A stretch of DNA of 64,000 nucleotides from Altererythrobacter epoxidivorans (GCF_001281485.1 NZ_CP012669.1:1860001-1924000); one strand, 5' to 3'. Positions 8,886-17,847 are shown, counted from the stretch's first letter. The notes: generated by a model from the sequence alone, not told the origin. Numbers and translations: made by a program.

Positions 8886-8911
8886 ACGTTGGTTTCTAAT
8901 GCAACCAACGT
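8886..8911. promoter_or_regulatory. Perfect 9-bp inverted repeat, probable MarR operator
   Basis: The arms ACGTTGGTT (8886-8894) and AACCAACGT (8903-8911) are exact complements around an 8-nt spacer. The repeat ends one base before the marR ATG and covers the predicted -10 box. Size and symmetry fit a MarR dimer site. Binding is inferred. Confidence 0.72.
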
Positions 8912-8920
8912 TCATGACAA
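8893..8920 (-). promoter_or_regulatory. Predicted sigma70-type promoter of marR
   Basis: On the minus strand, -35 TTGTCA (8920-8915; 5 of 6 consensus bases) and -10 TAGAAA (8898-8893) are 16 bp apart. Seven bases separate the -10 from the A of the marR ATG, so the transcript may be leaderless. It lies inside the gap after the crotonase stop. Confidence 0.5.
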
Positions 8921-8937
8921 GCGCAGCCAATCTTTGG

Positions 8938-9813
8938 TCAGCGAAAGTCTGGCTCGTCCCACCACGGATAGAAGTCGGGCATGTTTTGACTGACAGTGTC
9001 GGGATAGTTCGGCGGACGCTTCTCGAGGAAACTCATCACGCCTTCCTTCGAGTCCGCGCTCTTGCCGAGGCGATAGATCGCCCGGCTATCGACCCGATGC
9101 GCCATCATCGGATGCTCGGTTGCCGAAAGCCGCCACAGCATGGCGCGGGTCATGGCGACCGAAACTGCCGAGGTGTTGTCCGCGATCTCGCGCGCGATGG
9201 CGATCGCGGCGTCCATCAATTCGCCTTGCGGGTGGACGGAGCGGACCAGGCCGCGCTCCTTGGCTTCGGCAGCATCGAAGATCCGGCCGGTCATGCACCA
9301 TTCGAGAGCCGTCTGCATTCCAACAAGGCGCGGGAGGAACCAGCTCGAGCATGCTTCCGGCGTGATGCCGCGGCGCGCGAAAACGAAACCGAACCGGGCA
9401 TTGTCGCTGCACAGGCGCATGTCGAATGGCAGCTGCATGGTCGCACCGACGCCGACCGCAACGCCATTGCAGGCACCGATCAGGGGCTTTTGCGAATTGA
9501 ACAGGCGCAGGGTCAGGCGTCCACCGCCATCACGAACGCGTTCATCGGACAGAGTTTCGACCGGGTCGTGGCGGGCAAAGACATTTCCGTCCGATCCTTC
9601 CGGTGTCAGGTCCGCACCCGCGCAAAACGCACGGTCGCCATGACCGGTAACGATCACCGCACGCACGCTGTCATCGGCATCGGTGTCGTCGATCGCCGCG
9701 ATCATTTCATCCATCATCGTGTGAGTGAAAGCGTTCATCTTTTCCGGACGATGAAGCGTCAGCGTGGCAATACCGTCGGCTTTGTCGAGATTGATCTGGG
9801 TGAATTCCGTCAT
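8938..9813 (-). CDS. Enoyl-CoA hydratase/isomerase (crotonase) family protein
   Basis: A 291-residue crotonase-fold protein acting on acyl-CoA thioesters, probably hydrating an enoyl-CoA. Family features: oxyanion-hole segments GDRAFCAGADL and NGVAVGVGATM, and an active-site loop RRGITPEACSSWFLPRL whose Glu would be catalytic in this subgroup. I chose ATG 9813 (MTEFTQINLDK) because GGAGGGAC lies 7-12 nt upstream; the longer frame from 9873 lacks support. It precedes marR on the same strand, and fatty-acid/CoA genes are close (10088, 12190, 13005), so a catabolic role is likely. The exact substrate cannot be read from sequence. Confidence 0.88.
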   Translation of the reverse strand: MTEFTQINLDKADGIATLTLHRPEKMNAFTHTMMDEMIAAIDDTDADDSVRAVIVTGHGDRAFCAGADLTPEGSDGNVFARHDPVETLSDERVRDGGGRLTLRLFNSQKPLIGACNGVAVGVGATMQLPFDMRLCSDNARFGFVFARRGITPEACSSWFLPRLVGMQTALEWCMTGRIFDAAEAKERGLVRSVHPQGELMDAAIAIAREIADNTSAVSVAMTRAMLWRLSATEHPMMAHRVDSRAIYRLGKSADSKEGVMSFLEKRPPNYPDTVSQNMPDFYPWWDEPDFR

Positions 9814-9987
9814 CTGCAATGTCCCTCCAATTCCAACTGGATGGAACACATGGAACACAGTCTTGGCAAGCAAATCAGGCCGCCGCGGGGCGACTTTTTT
9901 CGCAGCGAACTGGCAGGCAGGTCGGTAACATCGATTGTCATGCCGACAGCCTTAATTCCGGGCCGCAAGGTAGGAAATACAACCAGC

Positions 9988-10009
9988 CGATCGGTTCCAG
10001 CGGTCGGTT
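9988..10009. repeat. Direct repeat CGATCGGTT/CGGTCGGTT upstream of the aldehyde dehydrogenase
   Basis: CGATCGGTT (9988-9996) and CGGTCGGTT (10001-10009) are 13 bp start to start and end on a TAAAAT -10-like box (10009-10014). The first copy also contains the palindrome CCGATCGG. This could be a regulator site for the gene at 10088. The repeat is seen; the role is inferred. Confidence 0.4.
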
Positions 10010-10087
10010 AAAATACTTTCCGGAACATCATGCCCTTGGGGGCCGTTCAATACGGGAGAACCCAATTCAATCATTCGAAGGCACCCC

Positions 10088-11470
10088 ATGGCGCAAATAA
10101 CGACAAACAACCCGGCAACACGCGAAACCATCGCAACCTACGACCTGATGTCGAAGGACGAAGCGTTTGCGAAAATCGAGGCAGCACACGAAGCCTTCCT
10201 CGATTGGCGCACCCGCAGCCACGAAGACCGTGGCGAAATCCTGCGCAAGATTGCCAAGATGCTCCGCGACAATTCCGGCCGCATCAGCGAGATGATGACG
10301 CGCGAGATGGGCAAATTGCTCAAGGACGGCGCAACCGAGGTCGAGATTTGCGCCCGCATCTTCGAATACACCGCCGACAATGGCCCGTCCGAATTAGCGG
10401 ACGAAGAGCGCACGCATTCGGGCGGCAAGAAGCGCGGCATCGTGACCTATTCCCCCATCGGCGTGATCTATTCGATCCAGCCGTGGAACTTCCCGCTTTA
10501 CCAGCCCGTGCGCGTGCTGGCCGCGAATGCGATGGCGGGTAACGCCTGCATCCTCAAGCATGCCTCGATCTGCACCGGCAGCGGCTTGCTGCTGCGCGAT
10601 CTGTGCCTCGAAGCGGGTCTCCCCGAAGGCCTCTTCGACGTGGTGCTGGTCGATCACGATGTGTCGGATGAGATCATCAAGCATGACAAGATCCGCGCCG
10701 TTACCATGACCGGCAGCGACGGAGCCGGAAGGCACATCGGCAAGACGGCGGCCGAAGCGCTGAAGAAAACCGTGCTCGAGCTGGGTTCGAACGACGCCTA
10801 TCTCGTGCTCGAAGACGCAGACATCGATCTGGCAGTGAAGACCTGCGTTGCCGGGCGTCTCTACAACAATGGCGAAACCTGCGTTTCGGCCAAGCGCTTT
10901 ATCGTGACCGAGACGGTTTACGATGACTTCGTCGAGGCTTTCGTGGAGCGCATGAAATCGGCCAAGATGGGCGATCCGACCAGCGAGGACACGCAGCTCG
11001 GTCCGGTCTCCAGCAAGGAGCAGTTCGAAACGCTGGTTGAGCAGGTGCAGAAGAGCGTCGATGGCGGCTGCACGCTGCTGTGCGGCGGCGATCCGGAGGA
11101 CGATCCCGATGGCTGGTATTACCCTGCAACCGTGCTCGCCGACTGCAAGCCCGGCACGCCCGCTTATGATGACGAGCTGTTCGGCCCCGTCGCTTCGGTT
11201 ATCCGCGCCAAGGACGACGACGATGCGATGCGTATTGCCAACGACAGCCGCTATGGCCTTGGCGGCGGTATCTTCTCCAAGGACGAAGACAAGGCGATCC
11301 GCCTTGCGCGCGATCATTTCGATACAGGAATGATCCGCATCAATTCCTTTGGGGCGGCAGACCCCAACATGCCTTTCGGCGGTGTGAAGGACAGCGGATA
11401 CGGCCGCGAACATGGCGGGTTCGGGATGAAGGAATTCGTCAACGCGAAAGCCATTTTCCTGCCCTCGTAA
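10088..11470 (+). CDS. NAD(P)-dependent aldehyde dehydrogenase (succinate-semialdehyde type)
   Basis: A 460-residue ALDH-superfamily enzyme oxidising an aldehyde to the acid with NAD(P)+. Visible features: PWNFP (Asn134), the catalytic Glu231 in LELGSN and the nucleophile Cys265 in NGETCVSAKR, plus the C-terminal PFGGVKDSGYGREHG. It is closest to the succinate-semialdehyde dehydrogenase group (short form of about 455-460 residues), but the natural substrate is uncertain. The usual GG after LEL is GS here (LELGSND). A short redox protein gene follows after 37 bases with its own ribosome binding site, so the two are probably co-transcribed. Confidence 0.9.
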   Translation: MAQITTNNPATRETIATYDLMSKDEAFAKIEAAHEAFLDWRTRSHEDRGEILRKIAKMLRDNSGRISEMMTREMGKLLKDGATEVEICARIFEYTADNGPSELADEERTHSGGKKRGIVTYSPIGVIYSIQPWNFPLYQPVRVLAANAMAGNACILKHASICTGSGLLLRDLCLEAGLPEGLFDVVLVDHDVSDEIIKHDKIRAVTMTGSDGAGRHIGKTAAEALKKTVLELGSNDAYLVLEDADIDLAVKTCVAGRLYNNGETCVSAKRFIVTETVYDDFVEAFVERMKSAKMGDPTSEDTQLGPVSSKEQFETLVEQVQKSVDGGCTLLCGGDPEDDPDGWYYPATVLADCKPGTPAYDDELFGPVASVIRAKDDDDAMRIANDSRYGLGGGIFSKDEDKAIRLARDHFDTGMIRINSFGAADPNMPFGGVKDSGYGREHGGFGMKEFVNAKAIFLPS

Positions 11471-11507
11471 TCAGCGCAACAAGCACACGAAATACACGGA
11501 GAATATT

Positions 11508-12107
11508 ATGCAAATCCTCATCGCCGGCGCGACCGGCAATACAGGCCTTCGCCTTACCAAAGAACTGGCAAAACGCGGTCACACGCCCGTCGCCATGGTC
11601 CGCGAAAGTTCGGACACGTCAGGACTGCCGAAAGAGGCAGTTCGGGTAAAAGCCGACCTGACCGATCTGGACCCGAGCGTAACCGATGGCTGCGACGTCG
11701 TGGTGTTCGCTGCCGGTTCAGGCGGTGACACGAGTGAAGAAATGACCGACAAAGTCGACCGTGATGGCGCTATCAGCCTGATTGATATTGCCGAAAAAGG
11801 CGGCGTACGCCGGTTCGTCATGCTGAGTTCGGTCGGCGCGGATAATCCGCCAGAAGACAGTGACCTGAAGCATTACCTCGAGGCAAAACATGCCGCCGAC
11901 GAGCACCTGATCAAGAGCTCGCTGGAATATGCGATTCTGCGTCCCGTCCATCTGACCGACGATGGCCCGACCGGCAAAGTGCTGCTTGGCGATGACGTGG
12001 ATCCGAATGCAAAGGCGGCGCGCGGTGACGTGGCGCAGTTGCTGGCCGATGCGGCGGAAAAAGCAGACTGGCGCGGTACCGTCACGCTGATGCAAACCGC
12101 CTACTGA
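11508..12107 (+). CDS. NAD(P)-binding atypical SDR (NmrA/SDR_a5-like)
   Basis: A 199-residue Rossmann protein with the atypical-SDR nucleotide motif GATGNTG at residues 7-13, a VVFAAGSGGDTSEE loop and the RFVMLSSVGADNP strand found in the YwnB/Ycf39-like SDR_a5 group. The Tyr-Lys pair of classical SDRs is not evident, as usual in this subgroup. It may be a quinone/NADPH reductase or a sensor; the substrate is unknown. The ribosome binding site is CGGAGAAT. It follows the aldehyde dehydrogenase and ends at a strong terminator. Confidence 0.82.
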   Translation: MQILIAGATGNTGLRLTKELAKRGHTPVAMVRESSDTSGLPKEAVRVKADLTDLDPSVTDGCDVVVFAAGSGGDTSEEMTDKVDRDGAISLIDIAEKGGVRRFVMLSSVGADNPPEDSDLKHYLEAKHAADEHLIKSSLEYAILRPVHLTDDGPTGKVLLGDDVDPNAKAARGDVAQLLADAAEKADWRGTVTLMQTAY

Positions 12108-12130
12108 TCGCGGCCTTCCTCCCAAACGCA

Positions 12131-12167
12131 AAGCGCCGCCCGTTCCTCTTTCAAACGGGCGGCGCTT
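12131..12167. terminator. Bidirectional intrinsic terminator
   Basis: A perfect 14-bp stem: AAGCGCCGCCCGTT (12131-12144) and AACGGGCGGCGCTT (12154-12167) around a 9-nt loop. It lies between the convergent genes ending at 12107 and 12190 and can serve both strands, although T-runs are short. Confidence 0.85.
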
Positions 12168-12189
12168 ATACATTTGAAGGCTTTGCCGC

Positions 12190-12975
12190 TTAGCGCGGGG
12201 CCATACGAATGGCACCATCGAGGCGGACGTCCTCGCCGTTGAAATAGCCAGTTTCGATCATGCACATTGCAAGCTTGGCATATTCGCTCGGCACGCCGAG
12301 GCGCTTGGGGAACGGAACCGAGGCAGCCAGCGCATCGCGAACGTTCTGCGGCGCTGCGGCGAGCAGCGGGGTATCGAAGATGCCCGGCAGGATCGTGTTC
12401 ACGCGGATGCCTTCGTTCATCAGGTCGCGCGCGATAGGCAGGGTCATGCCGATGACGCCAGCTTTCGATGCCGAATAGGCGGCCTGGCCGATCTGGCCGT
12501 CTTCACCGGCAACCGACGCGGTGTTGACGATCGCGCCGCGCTCGCCGTTTTCGTCGAGCGGATCGAGCGTCAGCATCCCGGCAGCCGACTTGGCGATGCA
12601 GCGGAACGTGCCGATGAGGTTCACCTGGATCACGAAATCGAAGGCGCTGATCGGGAAGTGCTTGATCGAACCGTCTTCCTTCGAGCGGCTGGCGGTCTTG
12701 ATCGCATTGCCGATACCGGCGCAATTGACGAGAATGCGTTCCTGGCCATGCGCCTCGCGCGCCTTGGCAAAGGCTGCGTCGACTTCTTCGTCGCTGGTCA
12801 CATTGACCTTGCAGAACACGCCGCCGAGTTCGGCTGCGAGCGCCTCGCCCTTCTCGGCGTTCATGTCGAAGATTGCGACCTTTGCGCCCTTGGCTGCGAG
12901 AGCGCGGGCAGTTGCCGCGCCGAGGCCCGATGCACCGCCGGTTACGACTGCGGGGGTATTTGCACTGACTTCCAT
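12190..12975 (-). CDS. SDR family 3-hydroxyacyl-CoA dehydrogenase-like protein
   Basis: A 261-residue classical SDR resembling type II 3-hydroxyacyl-CoA dehydrogenase (HSD17B10 family), which oxidises 3-hydroxyacyl-CoA with NAD+. Motifs: TGGASGLG cofactor loop near the N-terminus, NCAG, the Ser of NTASVAG and the catalytic YSASK. The residues EDGSIKHFPIS after NAIKTASRSK are an insert typical of this subfamily. Start ATG 12975 (MEVSANT) has GAGAGGACAATTTG upstream. The thiolase gene lies 29 bases upstream on the same strand, so the two probably work in successive beta-oxidation steps. Confidence 0.88.
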   Translation of the reverse strand: MEVSANTPAVVTGGASGLGAATARALAAKGAKVAIFDMNAEKGEALAAELGGVFCKVNVTSDEEVDAAFAKAREAHGQERILVNCAGIGNAIKTASRSKEDGSIKHFPISAFDFVIQVNLIGTFRCIAKSAAGMLTLDPLDENGERGAIVNTASVAGEDGQIGQAAYSASKAGVIGMTLPIARDLMNEGIRVNTILPGIFDTPLLAAAPQNVRDALAASVPFPKRLGVPSEYAKLAMCMIETGYFNGEDVRLDGAIRMAPR

Positions 12976-13004
12976 CAAATTGTCCTCTCAGGATTTGGGG
13001 TGTT

Positions 13005-14177
13005 TCAAAGCGCCTCGATGATCGTGACGTTGGCGACGCCGCCGCCTTCGCACATCGTCTGGAGGCCGTATTTCTTGCCGTGGCGGTGGAGCGCGTGGAC
13101 CAGTGTCGCCATCAGCTTCGTGCCCGAAGCGCCGAGCGGGTGGCCAAGCGCGATCGCGCCGCCGTGAACGTTGAGCCGGTCGGGATCGGCGCCTGTATGC
13201 TTCAACCAGGCGAGCGGAACCGGAGCGAATGCCTCGTTCACTTCATAGAGATCGATGTCGCCGATCTTCATGCCTGCGCGTTGCAGCGCGCGGTCGGTGG
13301 CGAACAGCGGCTCCTCCAGCATGATCACCGGATCGCCTGCGGTCACGGTCATGTTGTGGATGCGGGCGAGCGGCGTAAGGCCATGAGTTTTCAGCGTTTC
13401 TTCGTTGACCACCAGCACTGCCGAAGACCCGTCGCAGATCTGGCTGCTGGTCGCTGCGGTGATGGTGCCTTCAGGGCTCAGAAGCTTCACGCCCGAGATG
13501 CTTTCAAGCGTCGCATCGAAACGGATACCCTCATCGACGGTGTGCATTTCGGTGCCGTCCGGGGTCTCGATTTCGATCGGCACGATTTCCTTGTCAAAAG
13601 CACCGGCCTTGGTCGCTTCGATCGCCTTCAAATGGCTGCCGAGCGCGAAGCGGTCGAGATCGTCCTTGGTGAAGCCGTGCTTCTTCACGATCATCTCGGC
13701 GCCCATGAACTGAGACCACTGGATGCCGGGATATTTTTCCTCGAGACCGGGCGACTTGTAGTTACCCAGACCCTCTTTCATGTGGAACATGGCGGTCGAG
13801 CCCATCGGCACGCGGCTCATGCTTTCGACACCTGCCGCGATCACGGCGTCCTGCGTCCCGCTCATGACGGCCTGCGCGGCAAACTGGATGGCCTGCTGCG
13901 AGGAACCGCACTGGCGGTCGATAGTCACAGCCGGTGTGCTTTCACCGAGGTGCTTGGTTGCGAGAACCGCATTGCGGCCAACCTGCATGGCCTGCTCGCC
14001 GCCCTGGCTGACACAGCCCATCACCACATCGTCGATTGCCTTGGGATCGATGCCGCTGCGCTCGATAATTGCGTCGAGCGATTTCGCCGCGAGATCGACC
14101 GGATGGACGCCTGCGAGCCTCCCACCACGACGCCCGCCGGCAGTCCTGACAGCTTCGACGATATAGGCAGTGCCCAT
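13005..14177 (-). CDS. Acetyl-CoA C-acyltransferase (thiolase)
   Basis: A 390-residue thiolase that cleaves 3-ketoacyl-CoA with CoA, or runs in the condensing direction. The nucleophile is Cys90 in DRQCGSSQQA; the GGAIALGHPLGASG His and the second Cys in MCEGGGVAN complete the active site. Length and motifs fit the FadA/acetyl-CoA acetyltransferase group; chain-length preference cannot be deduced. It is upstream of the 3-hydroxyacyl-CoA dehydrogenase-like gene in a two-gene minus-strand operon, with GGAGAATC before the ATG. Confidence 0.92.
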   Translation of the reverse strand: MGTAYIVEAVRTAGGRRGGRLAGVHPVDLAAKSLDAIIERSGIDPKAIDDVVMGCVSQGGEQAMQVGRNAVLATKHLGESTPAVTIDRQCGSSQQAIQFAAQAVMSGTQDAVIAAGVESMSRVPMGSTAMFHMKEGLGNYKSPGLEEKYPGIQWSQFMGAEMIVKKHGFTKDDLDRFALGSHLKAIEATKAGAFDKEIVPIEIETPDGTEMHTVDEGIRFDATLESISGVKLLSPEGTITAATSSQICDGSSAVLVVNEETLKTHGLTPLARIHNMTVTAGDPVIMLEEPLFATDRALQRAGMKIGDIDLYEVNEAFAPVPLAWLKHTGADPDRLNVHGGAIALGHPLGASGTKLMATLVHALHRHGKKYGLQTMCEGGGVANVTIIEAL

Positions 14178-14681
14178 GCAGATTCTCCCAATTGGTTGCT
14201 ATTTGCCACTCGCGTAAGCAGGCTTTACGTAGGCGTCAACTTCCAATGCCCGCTGAAGCATGAATTTCAGAGGGAGGGAACACCTATGAGCCGGCAATAT
14301 ATGGAGCCTGTCGGGGCGTCATGAAGCTGCAAGAATCTTGGCCGAAAGGGCACCGCAAAGTGGCCATTTCGCGAGATTCGGCTCGGGACACATCGTTGTC
14401 GCGCTGCAAGCCCGTCACATTCGGTGTTACAAAATGGCGCAAATCACGCCCGAAAGGGCAAGATGATTTCGCGCCCACGCCTCGTTGTGCCGTATTTGCC
14501 ACACCGATTTCTGCATCGCCAAATGGCGGGACCAATCCTTTTGCATTGGCTGGTCGGATGAGTAATCACCCGTCCATTCCGCATAATTGCAATGCCCGAG
14601 GGGGAAGGTGCAATTTACGCGGAAAGAACGTGCCTGCCGGGTATCCTGCCCTCAGGCTCTGACAAAGGGACTATAAAGCCA
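14178..14681. other. 504-base intergenic region with short direct repeats and a possible 12-codon leader ORF
   Basis: No convincing protein gene is seen. CCGAAAGGGCA occurs at 14342-14352 and 14450-14460, each at the end of a roughly 38-base imperfect repeat (GGYGTYA..., then GCAA, then the 11-mer). A short reading frame at 14286-14324 (MSRQYMEPVGAS) has a good GGAGGGAA site and ends on the ATGA where a 113-codon, low-complexity frame begins; the latter looks non-coding. The region probably holds the promoter and control sites of the TonB receptor gene and the thiolase promoter. Function is inferred from position. Confidence 0.5.
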
Positions 14682-17600
14682 ATGACAACTAGCAATCTTC
14701 GCAAAAGGATGCTGGCTACGGGGTCCGCACTGCAAGCTGTTGCGCTTCTCGGCGCTGGCGTTGCTGCGGGTACCGTTGCGATCGCACCTGCTGCCGCACA
14801 GGACTATACGTCCGGCGCTATTTCGGGCCAGGTGACCGATGAGAGCGGCGCTCCCATCAGCGGCGCAACCGTGACCGTAACCTCGAACGATACTGGCGTC
14901 AGCCGTACGACCACTTCTGCTGCAAACGGTAGCTTCCGCATTGCCGCTCTTCCGGTCGGCAACTACGACATCGTTGTCGATGCTGGTGGTTACGATAACT
15001 TCACCGGTTCGGGCGTTGCGATCCTCGGTTCGCAGACCGCGACCGTCGAAATCCCGATGACGCAGACGGGTTCGGCAATCGTCGTTACCGGTTCGCGCAT
15101 CATCCGCGACTTCAGCGGCACCACGACCGGCCTCAACGTCGACGTTGAAGAACTCGCCAAGACCGTTCCGGTCAGCCGCGACCTCACGTCGGTCATGCTG
15201 CTCGCACCGGGCACGACCAAGGGTGACTCGGCATTCGGCAACCTTGCCTCGATCGGCGGTTCGTCGGTTGCTGAAAACGCCTACTACCTCAACGGCCTGA
15301 ACATCACGAACTTCGACAACTATCTTGGTTCGGCTCGTGTTCCGTTCGAATTCTACCGTTCGATCGAAGTCAAGTCGGGCGGTTACCCGGCTGAATTCGG
15401 CCGTGCGACCGGTGGTATCGTCAACGCCGTCACGAAGTCGGGTGGTAACGAGTTCACTGCTGCACTGCACCTGAACTGGGAACCTGACTTCCTGAAGTCG
15501 GAAGGCAAGAACCTCACCAGCTGCTCGTATGTCGATTCGACCGATCCGACCCTCGGTGTCAACTGCTCGAACTCGACCTATCGCGCAGCCGACGAAGCCG
15601 ACTCGTACTCGGCAGTCGCCGAACTGGGCGGCCCGATCATCAAGGATCGTCTGTTCTTCTACGGCCTCGTGGAATTCCGCGAATCGGAATCGACCACGAT
15701 CAACCTGAACTCGGGTCTCGCGATCCACGACAAGCAGAACGATCCGTTCTGGGGCATCAAGCTCGACGCGTATCCGATCGACGGTCACCACCTCGAGTTC
15801 ACGATGTTCGACACGACCCGCACGACGCGTCGTGACTACTACTCGTACTCGATCGAAAACGGCCAGGGTCTTGCTGGTTCAGTTCAGGACTTCAACTTCG
15901 GTGGGCGCAGCTACGTTGCGAAGTACACCGGCAACCTGACGGACTTCCTGACGGTTTCGGGCGCCTACGGTAAGATGAAGGACAACTTCGAGAACGTCGG
16001 CGTCGCTGGTGACGCTGCACTTCCTGCAGTTCGTAACTTCGGCTCGTCCGTTTTCCTGTCGGACGGCACTGAGGTTCCGTACCTCGGCTTCACCAACGGT
16101 CAGGCTTCGGCATCGACCAGCAGCCCGTACAAGACCGAGCGTGAATTCTACCGCGCAGACGTCGACCTGTACTTCCAGGCGTTCGGTGAACACCACCTTC
16201 GCGTTGGTTTCGACCAGGAAGACAACACGCTGCAGGAAGCTGCAGTGCGTACCGGCGGTCAGTACCTGCTCGACCGTGGCATCCTGACTCAGGAAGCTTT
16301 CAGCGCAGGTTACGGTAACGCTGGTCTCTACTACCAGCTTCTCACGCCGACCATTCTGCAGATCAACTACTTCAACTCGTCGGGCCAGTTCAAAGCTCGT
16401 AACCGTGCGTTCTATGCTCAGGACGAATGGACCCCGATTGAAGGTCTGACTCTGAGCCTGGGCGTTCGTCGCGATGACTTCATCGTGAAGAAGGCCGACG
16501 GTTCGGACTATGTGACGCAGAAGGACAACTGGGCTCCGCGCCTCGGCCTGACCTTCGACGTGTTCCCGGAAATGAACGGTCAGTTCAAGGCTTTCTACGG
16601 CCAGTACTACCTGCCGTTCGCTTCGAACACGGCGTTCCGTCAGGTTGGTTCGGAAATCTACGTCCGCGAACGCTTCTACTATGATGGCTTCGACGGCGAC
16701 GGTATCCCTGTCCTGACCGGCCAGTTCACCGGCAGCGCGTCCTATCAGGGCAACTGTCCGATCGACCTGACCACGTACGCGTTCTCGACCGGCACCTACT
16801 GTAACGTTACCGGTAACGGTGAAGTTGCTCCGTCGACGGCTCTTATCGATGCAAACCTGAAGGCAACCAAGCAGACCGAATGGATCCTTGGTTACGAGCA
16901 GGACATCGGTCAGTTCCGCGCCGGCATCAGCTACATCCACCGTGAACTGAACCGCACCGCGGAAGACGTTGCCATTGACGAAGCAGTCAACAAGTACTGC
17001 GTCGATCAGGGTATCACGGGCTGTTCGTCGACCTGGACCGGTTTCCACCAGTACGTCATCACGAACCCCGGTTCGGACATGACGGTTGCTCTGGACGGTC
17101 TCGACGGCCGTGTCGTAACCTTCAGCGCCGAAGACCTCGGCTATCCGAAGGCAAAGCGTACCTATGACGCAGTCGAATTCACCTTCGAACGTCCGTTCGA
17201 CGGTGTCTGGACGATGGGTGGTAGCTACACCTGGTCGAAGAGCAAGGGTAACTCGGAAGGCTTCGTTCAGTCCGACTTCGGTCAGGACGACGCCGGTATT
17301 ACTCAGGACTTCGACCAGCCGGGCTTCACCGATGGCGCGTACGGCTACCTGCCGAACGATCGTCGCCACCGGTTCAAGTTCTGGGGTGCCTACAAGTTCG
17401 ACAACAAGTTCACTGTCGGTCTTAACGGTAGCGTGTCGTCGCCGCGTTCGCTTAGCTGCTTCGGCTATGACCCGCGTGCGAACTTCCTGACGCCGAATGA
17501 TCCTTACAGCGCATTCGGTAACGCCTACGGTGCTGCTTCGCACTTCTGTGACGGCGAACTCTCGCCGCGCGGTACCGCTCAGAAGAGTGACTGGGTCAGC

Positions 17601-17825
17601 AACTTCGACCTGAAGTTTGCTTACGAAGTTCCGATCGGTGGTGAACGTGGCCTCACGCTGCGCGCCGACGTCTTCAACCTGTTCAACTCGCAGGCTGTCC
17701 AGGCTCGTAACGAAATCGGCGATTTCGATAACGGCACGGACTACATCCCGGCACCGAGCTACGGCCTGCCGGCGACTTACCAGACTCCGCGTTACGTCCG
17801 TCTGGGCCTCGACATCGAGTTCTAA
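14682..17825 (+). CDS. TonB-dependent receptor with carboxypeptidase-regulatory domain (Oar-like)
   Basis: A 1047-residue outer-membrane transporter or adhesin. ATG 14682 (MTTSNLRKRM) gives a signal peptide ending in PAAAQDY near residue 38. A carboxypeptidase-regulatory-like beta domain follows (about 39-118, GAISGQVTDESGAPISGATV), then the plug (about 130-250, GSRIIRD, NAYYLNGLNITNF, GGIVNAVTKSGGNEF) and a 22-stranded barrel ending in the aromatic YVRLGLDIEF. This layout is that of Oar-like receptors. The ligand is unknown; no iron or sugar genes adjoin it. Codons are rich in GGT, CGT and GTT compared with neighbours, suggesting high expression. A strong terminator follows. An upstream in-frame ATG at 14592 lacks a ribosome binding site. 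Confidence 0.9.
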   Translation: MTTSNLRKRMLATGSALQAVALLGAGVAAGTVAIAPAAAQDYTSGAISGQVTDESGAPISGATVTVTSNDTGVSRTTTSAANGSFRIAALPVGNYDIVVDAGGYDNFTGSGVAILGSQTATVEIPMTQTGSAIVVTGSRIIRDFSGTTTGLNVDVEELAKTVPVSRDLTSVMLLAPGTTKGDSAFGNLASIGGSSVAENAYYLNGLNITNFDNYLGSARVPFEFYRSIEVKSGGYPAEFGRATGGIVNAVTKSGGNEFTAALHLNWEPDFLKSEGKNLTSCSYVDSTDPTLGVNCSNSTYRAADEADSYSAVAELGGPIIKDRLFFYGLVEFRESESTTINLNSGLAIHDKQNDPFWGIKLDAYPIDGHHLEFTMFDTTRTTRRDYYSYSIENGQGLAGSVQDFNFGGRSYVAKYTGNLTDFLTVSGAYGKMKDNFENVGVAGDAALPAVRNFGSSVFLSDGTEVPYLGFTNGQASASTSSPYKTEREFYRADVDLYFQAFGEHHLRVGFDQEDNTLQEAAVRTGGQYLLDRGILTQEAFSAGYGNAGLYYQLLTPTILQINYFNSSGQFKARNRAFYAQDEWTPIEGLTLSLGVRRDDFIVKKADGSDYVTQKDNWAPRLGLTFDVFPEMNGQFKAFYGQYYLPFASNTAFRQVGSEIYVRERFYYDGFDGDGIPVLTGQFTGSASYQGNCPIDLTTYAFSTGTYCNVTGNGEVAPSTALIDANLKATKQTEWILGYEQDIGQFRAGISYIHRELNRTAEDVAIDEAVNKYCVDQGITGCSSTWTGFHQYVITNPGSDMTVALDGLDGRVVTFSAEDLGYPKAKRTYDAVEFTFERPFDGVWTMGGSYTWSKSKGNSEGFVQSDFGQDDAGITQDFDQPGFTDGAYGYLPNDRRHRFKFWGAYKFDNKFTVGLNGSVSSPRSLSCFGYDPRANFLTPNDPYSAFGNAYGAASHFCDGELSPRGTAQKSDWVSNFDLKFAYEVPIGGERGLTLRADVFNLFNSQAVQARNEIGDFDNGTDYIPAPSYGLPATYQTPRYVRLGLDIEF

Positions 17826-17847
17826 GGTCAACGCGAATCATAAAGAG

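Noticed and set aside
8809..10011. Plus-strand frame of 400 codons opposite the crotonase gene
   Set aside because: Antisense shadow with no recognisable domain; the minus-strand crotonase is clear.
14321..14662. 113-codon plus-strand frame in the intergenic region
   Set aside because: Low-complexity translation, no family pattern and repeats that cross it; treated as non-coding.
15879..17831. Long minus-strand frame of about 650 codons opposite the TonB receptor gene
   Set aside because: It lies fully antisense to a well supported gene, has low-complexity arginine-rich sequence and no ribosome binding site. High GC content makes such shadows common.
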